NCBI GenBank assembly: GCA_031459935.1
Contig: JAVKHN010000046.1
Span: 1 to 15,271, forward strand
DNA length: 15,271 bases
Direction of reading: 5' to 3'
Source: Sysuimicrobium calidum
GTDB lineage: Bacteria; Sysuimicrobiota; Sysuimicrobiia; Sysuimicrobiales; Sysuimicrobiaceae
Position 1 is the first letter of the stretch; each line of letters starts with the position of its first letter. Under the pieces are notes generated by a model. That model searched no databases. It was not told where the DNA came from and worked only from the letters and a program-made list of their open reading frames with translations. Shown in pieces: positions 7,390-13,975 of this stretch. The translations under genes and the position numbers were made by a program.

Positions 7390-8070
7390 TCAGGTGGCAC
7401 GGTCGTCGAAGCGGTAGGTGAGGCGGCTCTGGACGCGGACGACGCCGTCGATGGAGGCGATCCAGCGTTCGGCGAGTTCCTTGTCGGAGCGGCGTTCCAC
7501 CTCGCCCTCGAGGGTCACCACGCCCTGGTGGACGTGGATGCGGAGGCGGGTGGGGTCGATCCAGAGTTCTTCGAGGAAGGCTCTGCGGACGGCCTCCTGG
7601 AGTTCGTGGTCGGGTCTGGTGAGGGCTTTGAGGACGTCTGCGCGGCTGAGGATGCCCACCACCTGGCCTGCTCGGAGGACGGGGAGGCGGTTGATGCGGT
7701 GGCGGGTCATGAGGGCGGCGGCCTCCCGGAGGGGGGTATCCTCGTGGATGGTGATGACGGGGGAGGTCATGAGGTCGCGGGCCAGGAGGCCGGAGGCCTT
7801 CCGTTCGGCCTCTGCGATCTGTCCTCTGCGGAGGAGGCGCAGGAGGCTTCCTTCCTCGTGGGATTCTGGGCGCTCCTTATGGAGGAGGTCTGCCTCGGTG
7901 AGGATGCCCACGAGGTTGCCGTTTTCGTCCACCACGGGGACGCCGCTGATGTGGTGGGTGAGGAGAAGGCGGGCCACCTCCTTGACGGGGGTGTCGGGCC
8001 GCACGGTGATCACGGGGGAGGTCATCACGTCCCGGGCCACCAGGTGGGCGCGGGGTCGCGTGGTTTCCAT
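7390..8070 (-). CDS. CBS-BON protein, copy A of a 640-bp identical repeat
   Basis: A 226-residue soluble protein: CBS 1 at about 12-62 (ARDVMTSPVITVRPDTPV ... ISGVPVVDENGNLVGILTEADLL), a linker (KERPESHEEGSLLRLLRRG), CBS 2 at about 93-147 (ARDLMTSPVITIHEDTPL ... INRLPVLRAGQVVGILSRADVL) and BON at about 155-215 (GVVTLEGEVERRSDKELA ... IDGVVRVQSRLTYRF). From residue 12 to residue 224 the protein matches the one at 10379-11104, because bases 7400-8039 repeat at 10434-11073. Only the first 11 residues (METTRPRAHLV) and the last two differ. ATG 8070 follows AAAGGAGGTG with about six bases of spacing. It is the last gene of the minus-strand run, 62 bases after the UspA gene. Codons end in C far more often (GTC, CTC, GCC, CGC) than in the neighbouring genes. 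Confidence 0.93.
   Translation of the reverse strand: METTRPRAHLVARDVMTSPVITVRPDTPVKEVARLLLTHHISGVPVVDENGNLVGILTEADLLHKERPESHEEGSLLRLLRRGQIAEAERKASGLLARDLMTSPVITIHEDTPLREAAALMTRHRINRLPVLRAGQVVGILSRADVLKALTRPDHELQEAVRRAFLEELWIDPTRLRIHVHQGVVTLEGEVERRSDKELAERWIASIDGVVRVQSRLTYRFDDRAT
7400..8039. repeat. 640-bp direct repeat, copy A
   Basis: Comparing line by line, every base I could check from 7400 to 8039 matches 10434 to 11073 at a constant offset of 3034. The match stops abruptly at both ends (7399 A versus 10433 C; 8040 C versus 11074 G). Both boundaries lie within or very near coding sequence. Copies have the same orientation and enclose the kinase and UspA genes. No insertion-sequence ends or target-site duplications flank it. 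Confidence 0.93.
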
Positions 8071-8132
8071 AAGGCACCTCCTTTCAGGAAAGGCTATCAC
8101 CCGCTGGACACTCCGGGAATCCGTTGGGGCCC

Positions 8133-9068
8133 TCAGCGGGATCCCGCCCCGGTCCGGTGCCGCACGGTGAGCACGGGGACGGGGCTGGTGCGCACCACGT
8201 GCTCCGCCACGCTCCCGAACAGGATCCGCTCCACACCCGTGCGGCCGTGGGTGCCCATCACCACCAGGTCGGCACCCACTTCCCGGGCCACCTCCGGGAT
8301 GCGGTGACGGGCAGTGGCGGTGCCGAAGGCAGTGTGGAGCAACACCTCCGCGCCCCGCAGGCGCTCGGCCCGCGCCTGCAGCTCCTCCCGGGCCCGTTCC
8401 TCCGCGGCTCGGAGCACCGCCTCCACGAGCGGCTCCCCTCCCGCCCACTCCGAGAATGCGGACAATTCTTCGTAGGTGAGCTCCACCACGTGGAGCAGGA
8501 CGATCCGGGCCCCGAAGGCCCGGGCCAGAAGCTCTGCCCAGGGGAGCGCGGCATCGGAAGCCGGGGAGAAGTCCACGGGCACCAGCACCGTCCGCACCTC
8601 CGGCGTGTTTACCGCGGTCTGGCGTACGGTGAGCACGGGCACGGGACTGCACACCACCACGTGCTGGGCCACGCTGCCGAAGAGCAAACGCGGGATGCCG
8701 CTGCGGCCGTGGGTGCCCATGCAGACTAGGTCCGCTCCCGTCTGCTCCACGGCCTGGAGGATGGCCTCGCGGGGCGGGCCCTCCCGCACTACCCCCCGCG
8801 CGCCGGGGAAACGGGCCTCCAGCTGGTGCAGAAACCGCTCCGCCTCCTGGCGCGCGTGCTCCACGAGACGCGTGTAGAGATCCACCGTAACCCCGGTGGG
8901 CCCCAGGAGCAGGGCGGGATCCAGGGAAAGGGCGTGGAGGAGAACAAGGTCCGCCCTGAAGCGCTCGCTCAGGAGGTGCGCCCACCGCAGGGCGCCCTCG
9001 GAAGCGGGCGAGAAATCCGTGGCAGCGAGAATCCTGCGGATGGCCACACGTTCCATGGCACGTTCCAT
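8133..9068 (-). CDS. Tandem universal stress protein (two UspA domains)
   Basis: A 311-residue cytoplasmic protein with two UspA folds, at about 8-149 and 158-303. Each begins with a core strand followed by DFSPAS (IRRILAATDFSPAS; RTVLVPVDFSPAS). Each ends with the ATP-binding G-x2-G-x9-G-S signature: G118-THG121 ... G131-S132 (GTHGRSGIPRLLFGS) and G272-THG275 ... G285-S286 (GTHGRTGVERILFGS). Both halves should therefore bind ATP. Usp proteins support survival in starvation, hypoxia and oxidative stress. It begins 16 bases after the kinase stop and is followed by a CBS-BON gene, so all three are probably co-transcribed. ATG 9068 has GGAGG four bases upstream. A second in-frame ATG at 9056 arises from a near-tandem 12-base duplication (ATGGAACGTG twice) and is also possible. 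Confidence 0.95.
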   Translation of the reverse strand: MERAMERVAIRRILAATDFSPASEGALRWAHLLSERFRADLVLLHALSLDPALLLGPTGVTVDLYTRLVEHARQEAERFLHQLEARFPGARGVVREGPPREAILQAVEQTGADLVCMGTHGRSGIPRLLFGSVAQHVVVCSPVPVLTVRQTAVNTPEVRTVLVPVDFSPASDAALPWAELLARAFGARIVLLHVVELTYEELSAFSEWAGGEPLVEAVLRAAEERAREELQARAERLRGAEVLLHTAFGTATARHRIPEVAREVGADLVVMGTHGRTGVERILFGSVAEHVVRTSPVPVLTVRHRTGAGSR

Positions 9069-9084
9069 GGTCCCTCCCTGGTGT

Positions 9085-10251
9085 CTACGCTCCGCCTACC
9101 GGCAGGCGCGCGAGCACCGTGGTTCCTACACCCGGCACGGAGAGGATCTGCACCGTCCCGCCCACCAGTTCCGCCCGCTCCCGCATCCCCGCAAGCCCGA
9201 AGCTGCGACGGTCCACCTCCTCGGGGTCGAACCCCACCCCGTCGTCCCGCACCATCACCAGGAGCACGTCCCCCCGCCGGTCCAGCCGCACCCGGACCTC
9301 CCGCGCCTGAGCGTGGCGCAGGACGTTGGTGAGGGCCTCCTGCGCGATGCGGAAGGCCACGGTCTCCACGTCCGAGGGGAGGCGGTTCCCCACGCCGTGG
9401 ATCTCCACATGGGCGGTGAGCCCTGCGGGAACCACGTAGGTGTCCACATACCAGCGGACCGCGGGCCCCAGACCCAGATCGTCCAACACCGCGGGCCGTA
9501 GCTCGTGCACGAGCCGGCGCAGATCGTCCAACCCCTCCTGGGCCACCTCGTGCAGGTGGTGGAGGGCGGGCGCCAGGGGGTTTGAGGTGGCCTCCGCCTG
9601 GGCGGCGAGCTGGCTGAGCTGGATGATGAGGGCGGTCATGATCTGGCCCGCATGGTCGTGCAGGTCTCGGGCGATGCGCCGGCGCTCCTCCTCCTGGGCC
9701 ACCAGCAGCCGCTGCAGCAGTTCGCGTCGCACCCGCTCCTGCTCCCGCACCTGGTCAAACAGGCGCGCCCGCTGGATGGTGACCGCGAGCTCGTGTCCGA
9801 TGGCCTCCAGCATATCGAGCTCCTGTTCGCTGAAGGTTCGCCCAGGCGGGAGCAGGAGGTTGAGGATCCCCACCGTCTCGTCCTGGGCCACGAGGGGGAC
9901 GGAGGCGTGACGGTGGCGCTCGGGGGCATGAGGCAGAGCCTGCTCCAGGCGAAGGCACTCGATCACGCTTACGGGTTCCGTGAGCGTACCCTCCCGCAGT
10001 TGCGTGAGGCACCGGCAGTCCCCGGTCATGCGGCGCTTGCCGGCCACCGCGAGGGGAGCGGGGAGGTTGGCGTCCGCGGCCAGGTAGAACTCCCCGGGGT
10101 TGGGACCGTGGAGGAAGATCCAGCCCGCCTCCACGTCCAGGAGCTCCAGGATGCGGCGCAGGGCCGCGTCCAGGGCCTCCCGGAGGGTATAGGAGCGGTT
10201 TAGGGTCTCCGCGATGCTGCGGAAAATGGCCACCTGACGGGCCGTCTCCAC
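9085..10251 (-). CDS. GAF-domain histidine kinase (HisKA_3/NarX-like class)
   Basis: A 388-residue soluble sensor kinase with no membrane segment. A GAF domain covers about 10-165, a coiled coil and HisKA_3 dimerisation helix about 166-255, and an HATPase_c domain about 290-386. H198 in ARDLHDHAGQ is the phosphoacceptor. The N-box is AQEALTNVLRHA (E305, N309), the G1 box is DDGVGF (336-341) and the G2 region is GLAGMRERAELVGG. Kinases of this class normally pair with LuxR/NarL-type response regulators; none is in the window. The GAF domain holds C79-x-C81 and C99 (GDCRCL, IECLRL), which could hold a metal or Fe-S cluster or act as a thiol switch (inference). GTG 10251 is preceded by GGAGG with five bases of spacing. 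It sits between a CBS-BON gene and the UspA gene in the same run, suggesting control of stress adaptation. Confidence 0.93.
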   Translation of the reverse strand: METARQVAIFRSIAETLNRSYTLREALDAALRRILELLDVEAGWIFLHGPNPGEFYLAADANLPAPLAVAGKRRMTGDCRCLTQLREGTLTEPVSVIECLRLEQALPHAPERHRHASVPLVAQDETVGILNLLLPPGRTFSEQELDMLEAIGHELAVTIQRARLFDQVREQERVRRELLQRLLVAQEEERRRIARDLHDHAGQIMTALIIQLSQLAAQAEATSNPLAPALHHLHEVAQEGLDDLRRLVHELRPAVLDDLGLGPAVRWYVDTYVVPAGLTAHVEIHGVGNRLPSDVETVAFRIAQEALTNVLRHAQAREVRVRLDRRGDVLLVMVRDDGVGFDPEEVDRRSFGLAGMRERAELVGGTVQILSVPGVGTTVLARLPVGGA

Positions 10252-10309
10252 CTGGGCCTCCGGTCCGGTCCTTCCCCTCTCATGGTACCGAAGAATGCCG
10301 TCCCCTGGG

Positions 10310-10349
10310 AAAACCCGCAGATCCCCGCTCCGGGATGGGACCGGCGGGG
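10310..10349 (-). terminator. Possible weak terminator or attenuator hairpin
   Basis: In the 127-base gap between the CBS-BON gene and the kinase gene, the minus strand reads CCCCGCCGG, a 7-base loop, then CCGGAGCGGGG. This can pair as a 9-bp stem with a two-base bulge (10323-10349). TTTT follows about nine bases later (10310-10313). The T-run is short and not adjacent, so termination would be partial at best. Confidence 0.28.
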
Positions 10350-10378
10350 GACGTTGCGTCAGGAGGAGCGACCGCGTT

Positions 10379-11104
10379 CTAGCGCGGGATGAGCCGCCAC
10401 GGGTCTCCTGGCCAGGACTCCATGCGGGCCTGCCGGTCGTCGAAGCGGTAGGTGAGGCGGCTCTGGACGCGGACGACGCCGTCGATGGAGGCGATCCAGC
10501 GTTCGGCGAGTTCCTTGTCGGAGCGGCGTTCCACCTCGCCCTCGAGGGTCACCACGCCCTGGTGGACGTGGATGCGGAGGCGGGTGGGGTCGATCCAGAG
10601 TTCTTCGAGGAAGGCTCTGCGGACGGCCTCCTGGAGTTCGTGGTCGGGTCTGGTGAGGGCTTTGAGGACGTCTGCGCGGCTGAGGATGCCCACCACCTGG
10701 CCTGCTCGGAGGACGGGGAGGCGGTTGATGCGGTGGCGGGTCATGAGGGCGGCGGCCTCCCGGAGGGGGGTATCCTCGTGGATGGTGATGACGGGGGAGG
10801 TCATGAGGTCGCGGGCCAGGAGGCCGGAGGCCTTCCGTTCGGCCTCTGCGATCTGTCCTCTGCGGAGGAGGCGCAGGAGGCTTCCTTCCTCGTGGGATTC
10901 TGGGCGCTCCTTATGGAGGAGGTCTGCCTCGGTGAGGATGCCCACGAGGTTGCCGTTTTCGTCCACCACGGGGACGCCGCTGATGTGGTGGGTGAGGAGA
11001 AGGCGGGCCACCTCCTTGACGGGGGTGTCGGGCCGCACGGTGATCACGGGGGAGGTCATCACGTCCCGGGCCAGGAGTCGAATGGGCGGACGGGCGACCT
11101 TCAC
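10379..11104 (-). CDS. CBS-BON protein, copy B of the 640-bp repeat
   Basis: A 241-residue CBS-CBS-BON protein. Residues from about 11 (ARDVMTSPV) to the YRFDDR near residue 223 match the protein at 7390-8070. It differs in its first ten residues (MKVARPPIRL) and carries a 17-residue tail (QARMESWPGDPWRLIPR) where the other copy ends almost at once. The shared part includes both CBS modules and the BON domain, so ligand binding should be the same; only the termini could separate function or location. The GTG start at 11104 has GGGGGTGAG a few bases upstream. It starts 15 bases after the DoxX stop, suggesting one transcript. The C-rich third codon positions contrast with the G-ending codons of nearby genes. 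Confidence 0.93.
   Translation of the reverse strand: MKVARPPIRLLARDVMTSPVITVRPDTPVKEVARLLLTHHISGVPVVDENGNLVGILTEADLLHKERPESHEEGSLLRLLRRGQIAEAERKASGLLARDLMTSPVITIHEDTPLREAAALMTRHRINRLPVLRAGQVVGILSRADVLKALTRPDHELQEAVRRAFLEELWIDPTRLRIHVHQGVVTLEGEVERRSDKELAERWIASIDGVVRVQSRLTYRFDDRQARMESWPGDPWRLIPR
10434..11073. repeat. 640-bp direct repeat, copy B
   Basis: Second copy of the 7400-8039 block, same orientation, 3034 bases away. I saw no mismatch within the block on reading it through. Recombination between the copies would delete 3034 bases, including the GAF kinase and UspA genes, and leave one hybrid CBS-BON gene. Confidence 0.93.
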
Positions 11105-11119
11105 GTTCTCACCCCCTTC

Positions 11120-11695
11120 CTAGCTCATCTGCTCCGCGGGTCGAAACGCACGCCCAGGCTTCCACGGGGTTCCGAGAACGGGCAGGAGCCAGTAGTCGAG
11201 GCCGTAATATCCGGCCACCTTCCAGGCGAGGAGGAGGAGGATGGAGACCAGGAACATCAGAGGGTTGGTGCTGGCCGTGCCCGCCATCATGAAGTTCCAG
11301 TTCATGAACGCGCCGAAGAAGGCCGCGATCCCCGTGAACACACCCAGCACGAGGGCGATGCCGACCGCCAGTTGGCCATACGCGATGAGCTTGCCAAAAA
11401 ATCCCTCTGCGCCGATGCTCAGCAGCCACGCAAGGAAGTCCCGATACCAGTCGAAGGCCACGGGCGGACGGGCAGGAGGTGGGGGAATCTGGATGGCCCG
11501 CTCCCAGAAGGCGCGCACCGCGGCCCCCGTCTGTACCCAGTCGGGGTTCGTGATCTTGTGCAGGGAGGCCTCGATCCACTCGTAGCCAAGCCACAGGCGC
11601 AGCACCAGCCACACCCATGCGAACCGGGTGCTGTTCATCAGCGCCCGGACAAAGGGCGGATCCTCGAAGTACTGGGGACTCCGTACCATGCTCAT
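11120..11695 (-). CDS. DoxX-family membrane protein
   Basis: A 191-residue inner-membrane protein with four hydrophobic helices, the DoxX/DoxD layout. Helix 1 is WVWLVLRLWLGYEWIEAS (about 27-44), followed by an outer loop (KITNPDW ... IQIPPPPARPPVAFDWYRDF). Helix 2 is around FFGKLIAYGQLAVGIALVLG, helix 3 FTGIAAFFGAFMNWNFMMAG and helix 4 MFLVSILLLLAWKVAGYYG. DoxX relatives include the thiosulfate:quinone oxidoreductase subunit DoxD of Acidianus and the mycobacterial DoxX that works with superoxide dismutase and a thiol partner. The substrate here is unknown. ATG 11695 is preceded by tandem GGAGGTGGAGGTG; ATG 11689 is equally well placed. It heads the minus-strand run that continues with CBS-BON, kinase, UspA and CBS-BON. 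It is divergent from the cupredoxin gene across a 227-base gap. Confidence 0.9.
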   Translation of the reverse strand: MSMVRSPQYFEDPPFVRALMNSTRFAWVWLVLRLWLGYEWIEASLHKITNPDWVQTGAAVRAFWERAIQIPPPPARPPVAFDWYRDFLAWLLSIGAEGFFGKLIAYGQLAVGIALVLGVFTGIAAFFGAFMNWNFMMAGTASTNPLMFLVSILLLLAWKVAGYYGLDYWLLPVLGTPWKPGRAFRPAEQMS

Positions 11696-11922
11696 CACCT
11701 CCACCTCCACCCTAACCTCACGGGAGGCGGGGGGGAATCGATTGAGGGGCCGATTTCGGGTCGGTGGGCTACCGGAGTGAAAACGAGGAGGCGGTTCCAC
11801 CGCCGCCCGTTCCGCATCGGGCCGGGATCGGATCTAGAATCGGGCACAGGCCGGATGGACCGCGGGGCAACGCAAGTTCTATGCTGTCCCCTAAGCCGTT
11901 CGGATCCCAGACGGAGGAAGGT

Positions 11923-12336
11923 ATGGAAGCGCTTGATCGTGTTCTACTCCGCTACACCTGGTTCGTGGCACTCCTCACCCTGGCAGGGGTGGTGGCGGTG
12001 GCCGCCCAACTCCGTGCCCAGCGGGAGCAGATCGGCACCCCGCCCGCACCTCAGCCCACCCCCGCGGTCCAGCGGGTGGAGGTGACGCTGCGGGAGTTCA
12101 AGTTCGAGCCCGCACACCTGGAAGTCCCCGCAGGAAGGGTGGTGCTGGTGATCCGCAACGAGGGCCTGATTCCCCACGACCTCTCCATCCCGGGCCTCGG
12201 GAAGAAGACCGAGTACATCGCCCCCAAGAAGGAAGCGACCCTGGAGCTGGACCTGCGCCCTGGTACGTATCCCTTCGAGTGCACGGTGAGCGGGCACAAG
12301 GAAGCAGGGATGCAGGGGACGCTCGTCGTGCAGTAA
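11923..12336 (+). CDS. Membrane-anchored cupredoxin
   Basis: A 137-residue protein with one N-terminal membrane segment (about 12-30, TWFVALLTLAGVVAVAAQL), a Pro-rich linker (37-49) and a plastocyanin/azurin-like cupredoxin domain (about 50-137) facing the periplasm or outside. The type-1 copper ligands are all visible: H85 (IPHDLSI), C120, H125 and M130 (FECTVSGHKEAGM), in the H ... C-x4-H-x4-M order of blue copper proteins. Such proteins carry electrons between membrane redox complexes or bind copper. ATG 11923 is set by GGAGGAAG at 11913-11920. The 227-base upstream gap is shared with the divergent DoxX gene. It contains TAGAAT at 11836 as a possible -10 element, without a clear -35. No oxidase or nitrite-reductase gene is adjacent, so the redox partner is unknown. 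Confidence 0.92.
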   Translation: MEALDRVLLRYTWFVALLTLAGVVAVAAQLRAQREQIGTPPAPQPTPAVQRVEVTLREFKFEPAHLEVPAGRVVLVIRNEGLIPHDLSIPGLGKKTEYIAPKKEATLELDLRPGTYPFECTVSGHKEAGMQGTLVVQ

Positions 12337-12345
12337 GACTCCCGT

Positions 12346-12690
12346 GTGGCATCCGCGGACCGGCGTCTGGCGATGCTGTCCGTGGCCCTGAACTACCTCG
12401 TGAACCCCCTTCTGCTGTTTAGCTCCTGTACCTGGGCCTTCCGCTGGTGGCGGCGTACGCGACCCGGCGGGCCGCGGTCAGAGCTCGGGGAGAGCCTCCT
12501 GCGCGCACCGGAGACCATCGGTCTTCTGGTGGTGCCGCTCGGGCTGTTCCTGTTCTGCCTGTTCGCGCTGGGAACAGGGGTGGCGTGCCTCGGGTTAGAA
12601 CTGCCGATGCCGAAGGCGGTGACGGTGGGCTTCCACGTGATGGGCCGGAACGCTGCCTGAGGCGCTCGGGCTTTGCCACGGCGGGCCGGG
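12346..12690 (+). pseudogene. Remnant resembling an ACR3 arsenite permease
   Basis: A 104-residue open frame (GTG 12346 to 12660) lies 9 bases after the cupredoxin stop and reads like a small membrane protein, but it looks like a scrambled larger gene. Its first part, MLSVALNYLVNPLLLF, resembles the VALN helix of ACR3 permeases. From 12423 a different frame, opened just after an in-frame TAG, gives YLGLPLVAAYATRR followed by AAVRARGE. This closely resembles the ACR3 segment that precedes the R-K-G-E loop. The first frame then gives LELPMPKAVTVGFHVMGRN, recalling the Y-x-x-A-x-T-x-A-F-T-A-A-S-N-N signature of ACR3. Frameshifts and missing helices mean no functional transporter. The assignment rests on recalled motifs, and a genuine small membrane protein cannot be excluded. 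Confidence 0.5.
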
Positions 12691-12715
12691 CCCAGGTGGC
12701 CGGATGGCCCGTGGC
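12675..12715. repeat. Long imperfect stem-loop between convergent genes
   Basis: GCCACGGCGGGCC (12675-12687) can pair with GGCCCGTGGC (12706-12715), giving about ten base pairs with a three-base bulge, around an 18-base loop that is itself GC-rich. It lies in the 12691-12827 gap between the decayed permease and the convergent NnrS-like gene. No T-tract follows in either direction. It may act as a bidirectional transcript end, but this is uncertain. Otherwise I see nothing in that gap. Confidence 0.3.
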
Positions 12716-12827
12716 ACGCTGACCCCGGCCCCCTGCGAGGGATTGCATCCTCGGGCCGCGTTTGTGTCCCTGCGCTTTCATGGGAGGCCGCAGGCGGCGG
12801 GGCTCAGGAGGTGCATGTCCCGTGCCG

Positions 12828-13967
12828 TTAGGTACCCCGAGCGGGCTGTGGAGTAGGGCGGTTGGGGGAGCGGGTCGCGGTTGCGCAGGCAACGGTGTTG
12901 GCCAGGAAGAGGAGGATGGCGAGCGTGTTCAGCACCACGGCCCAGCGGCGGCCCGGCCCCCAGGCCGCGAGGTCGGCGGCAACCCGCAGAAGCAGCGAGA
13001 AGTGCAGGAGCAGGAGGTGGCCGTAGAAACGGGGTGAGAACCGGATCTCGCCGCCCAGGACCGAGGGCCAGAGGATGGGCGCGTGGGCGAACACCATGCT
13101 GAACACGAACCCCAGGAAAAGCGCATGGATCTCCGCATCGTAACGCAGGCCCGCGGGAAGTCCGGGACTCGATAGCCACAGCAGCCCGGCCACCAGCAGC
13201 CAGGCGTATCCTGACAGCAGCGCTACGGCCGCGAACCGGGGAAGGCCCGGGGTTCGCACCGTGCGCCGGGCCACGTCGAACCGCGCGAGCCACAGGGCCC
13301 AGGCCACAAACGCCGCGCCCGAAAGGCGCAGCCCGAGGGCGGGCTGCACCAGGGAGAGGAGCAACGCGGCGCCGTGCAGCACCGCAATCCCTGCAAAGGT
13401 GTGCCAGCCCCAGCGGGGTAGCCGCGTCAACCGGCTGAGCTCCAGCCGCTCGCCCACGATGGTGAACACGAGAAATCCGGCCCAGCAGGTCACCCAGGAG
13501 GCTACGGGGAGTCCCGTACCCCAGGCGAGGGTGCCGAGAAGCCACGCGGCACCTCCCGCCGCCATGACCAGGGTGAAGGGGGCGGGCTGCAGCTGGAGAA
13601 CGTACAGGTACGCCGAGCTGAGTACGCCGCCCGAGAGGGCAAAGAGCAGCACCGCTAGCTGCCGCGGAAGTCCCACGAGGAGCGCAACGGCTCCCACTCC
13701 CGAGAGGGCCGGAGCCAGGAAGGCCCACGTACGCCGGAGTGCTACGGCCCGCTCCAGCGCGATGAGGGTTCCGAGAAAGCCGCTCACCATCAGGGCCGCG
13801 TGGTCCGCGAGCCCTGCTCCTGCGAGCTCAGGAAGTGGCCATCCGGCCCGGCGGAGCCCCACCCACATGCCCGTGAGGAGCGAGAGGCCTCCGGCCACGA
13901 GGAGCGGGAGGCGTGCTGTGCGCCGGCTTTCGGCGTGGATCGCGCCGGTCCCCGTCGCGGTGCGCAC
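12828..13967 (-). CDS. NnrS-like polytopic membrane protein
   Basis: A 379-residue very hydrophobic protein with roughly 10-12 membrane helices. It has conserved-looking histidines in LADHAALMVSGFLGTLIALE (H56) and in EIHALFLGFVFSMVFAHAPI (H281, H295). Size, helix number and His placement resemble NnrS, a heme- and copper-containing membrane protein induced with denitrification genes that protects against nitric-oxide damage. The match is by pattern, so a related uncharacterised family is possible. The start at GTG 13967 has AGGAGGG just upstream and lies 8 bases after the hemerythrin-DUF2249 stop. The longer open frame upstream belongs to that gene's DNA. Co-transcription with a hemerythrin/DUF2249 protein supports a nitric-oxide or oxygen-related role (inference). 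Confidence 0.75.
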   Translation of the reverse strand: MRTATGTGAIHAESRRTARLPLLVAGGLSLLTGMWVGLRRAGWPLPELAGAGLADHAALMVSGFLGTLIALERAVALRRTWAFLAPALSGVGAVALLVGLPRQLAVLLFALSGGVLSSAYLYVLQLQPAPFTLVMAAGGAAWLLGTLAWGTGLPVASWVTCWAGFLVFTIVGERLELSRLTRLPRWGWHTFAGIAVLHGAALLLSLVQPALGLRLSGAAFVAWALWLARFDVARRTVRTPGLPRFAAVALLSGYAWLLVAGLLWLSSPGLPAGLRYDAEIHALFLGFVFSMVFAHAPILWPSVLGGEIRFSPRFYGHLLLLHFSLLLRVAADLAAWGPGRRWAVVLNTLAILLFLANTVACATATRSPNRPTPQPARGT

Positions 13968-13975
13968 GGGCCCTC

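Noticed and set aside
7528..8307. Acidic plus-strand frame opposite the CBS-BON gene, also present in the second repeat copy
   Set aside because: It is conserved only because the DNA is duplicated. It has no ribosome site or domain and reads as the shadow of the minus-strand gene.
7390..8985. A 531-residue minus-strand open frame
   Set aside because: Only its last part is the CBS-BON protein. The rest is an off-frame reading of the UspA gene, and the ribosome site fixes the start at 8070.
7400..11073. Composite transposon flanked by the 640-bp repeats
   Set aside because: The repeats encode CBS-BON proteins, not transposases, and show no terminal inverted repeats or target duplications.
10295..12085. 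A 596-residue plus-strand open frame
   Set aside because: It runs antisense to the CBS-BON and DoxX genes and into the cupredoxin in another frame. Stop-free antisense frames are common in DNA this rich in GC.
12419..12892. Minus-strand 157-residue frame over the decayed permease
   Set aside because: Pro/Arg-rich with no domain and no ribosome site. It overlaps the end of the convergent NnrS-like gene and is antisense to better-supported motifs.
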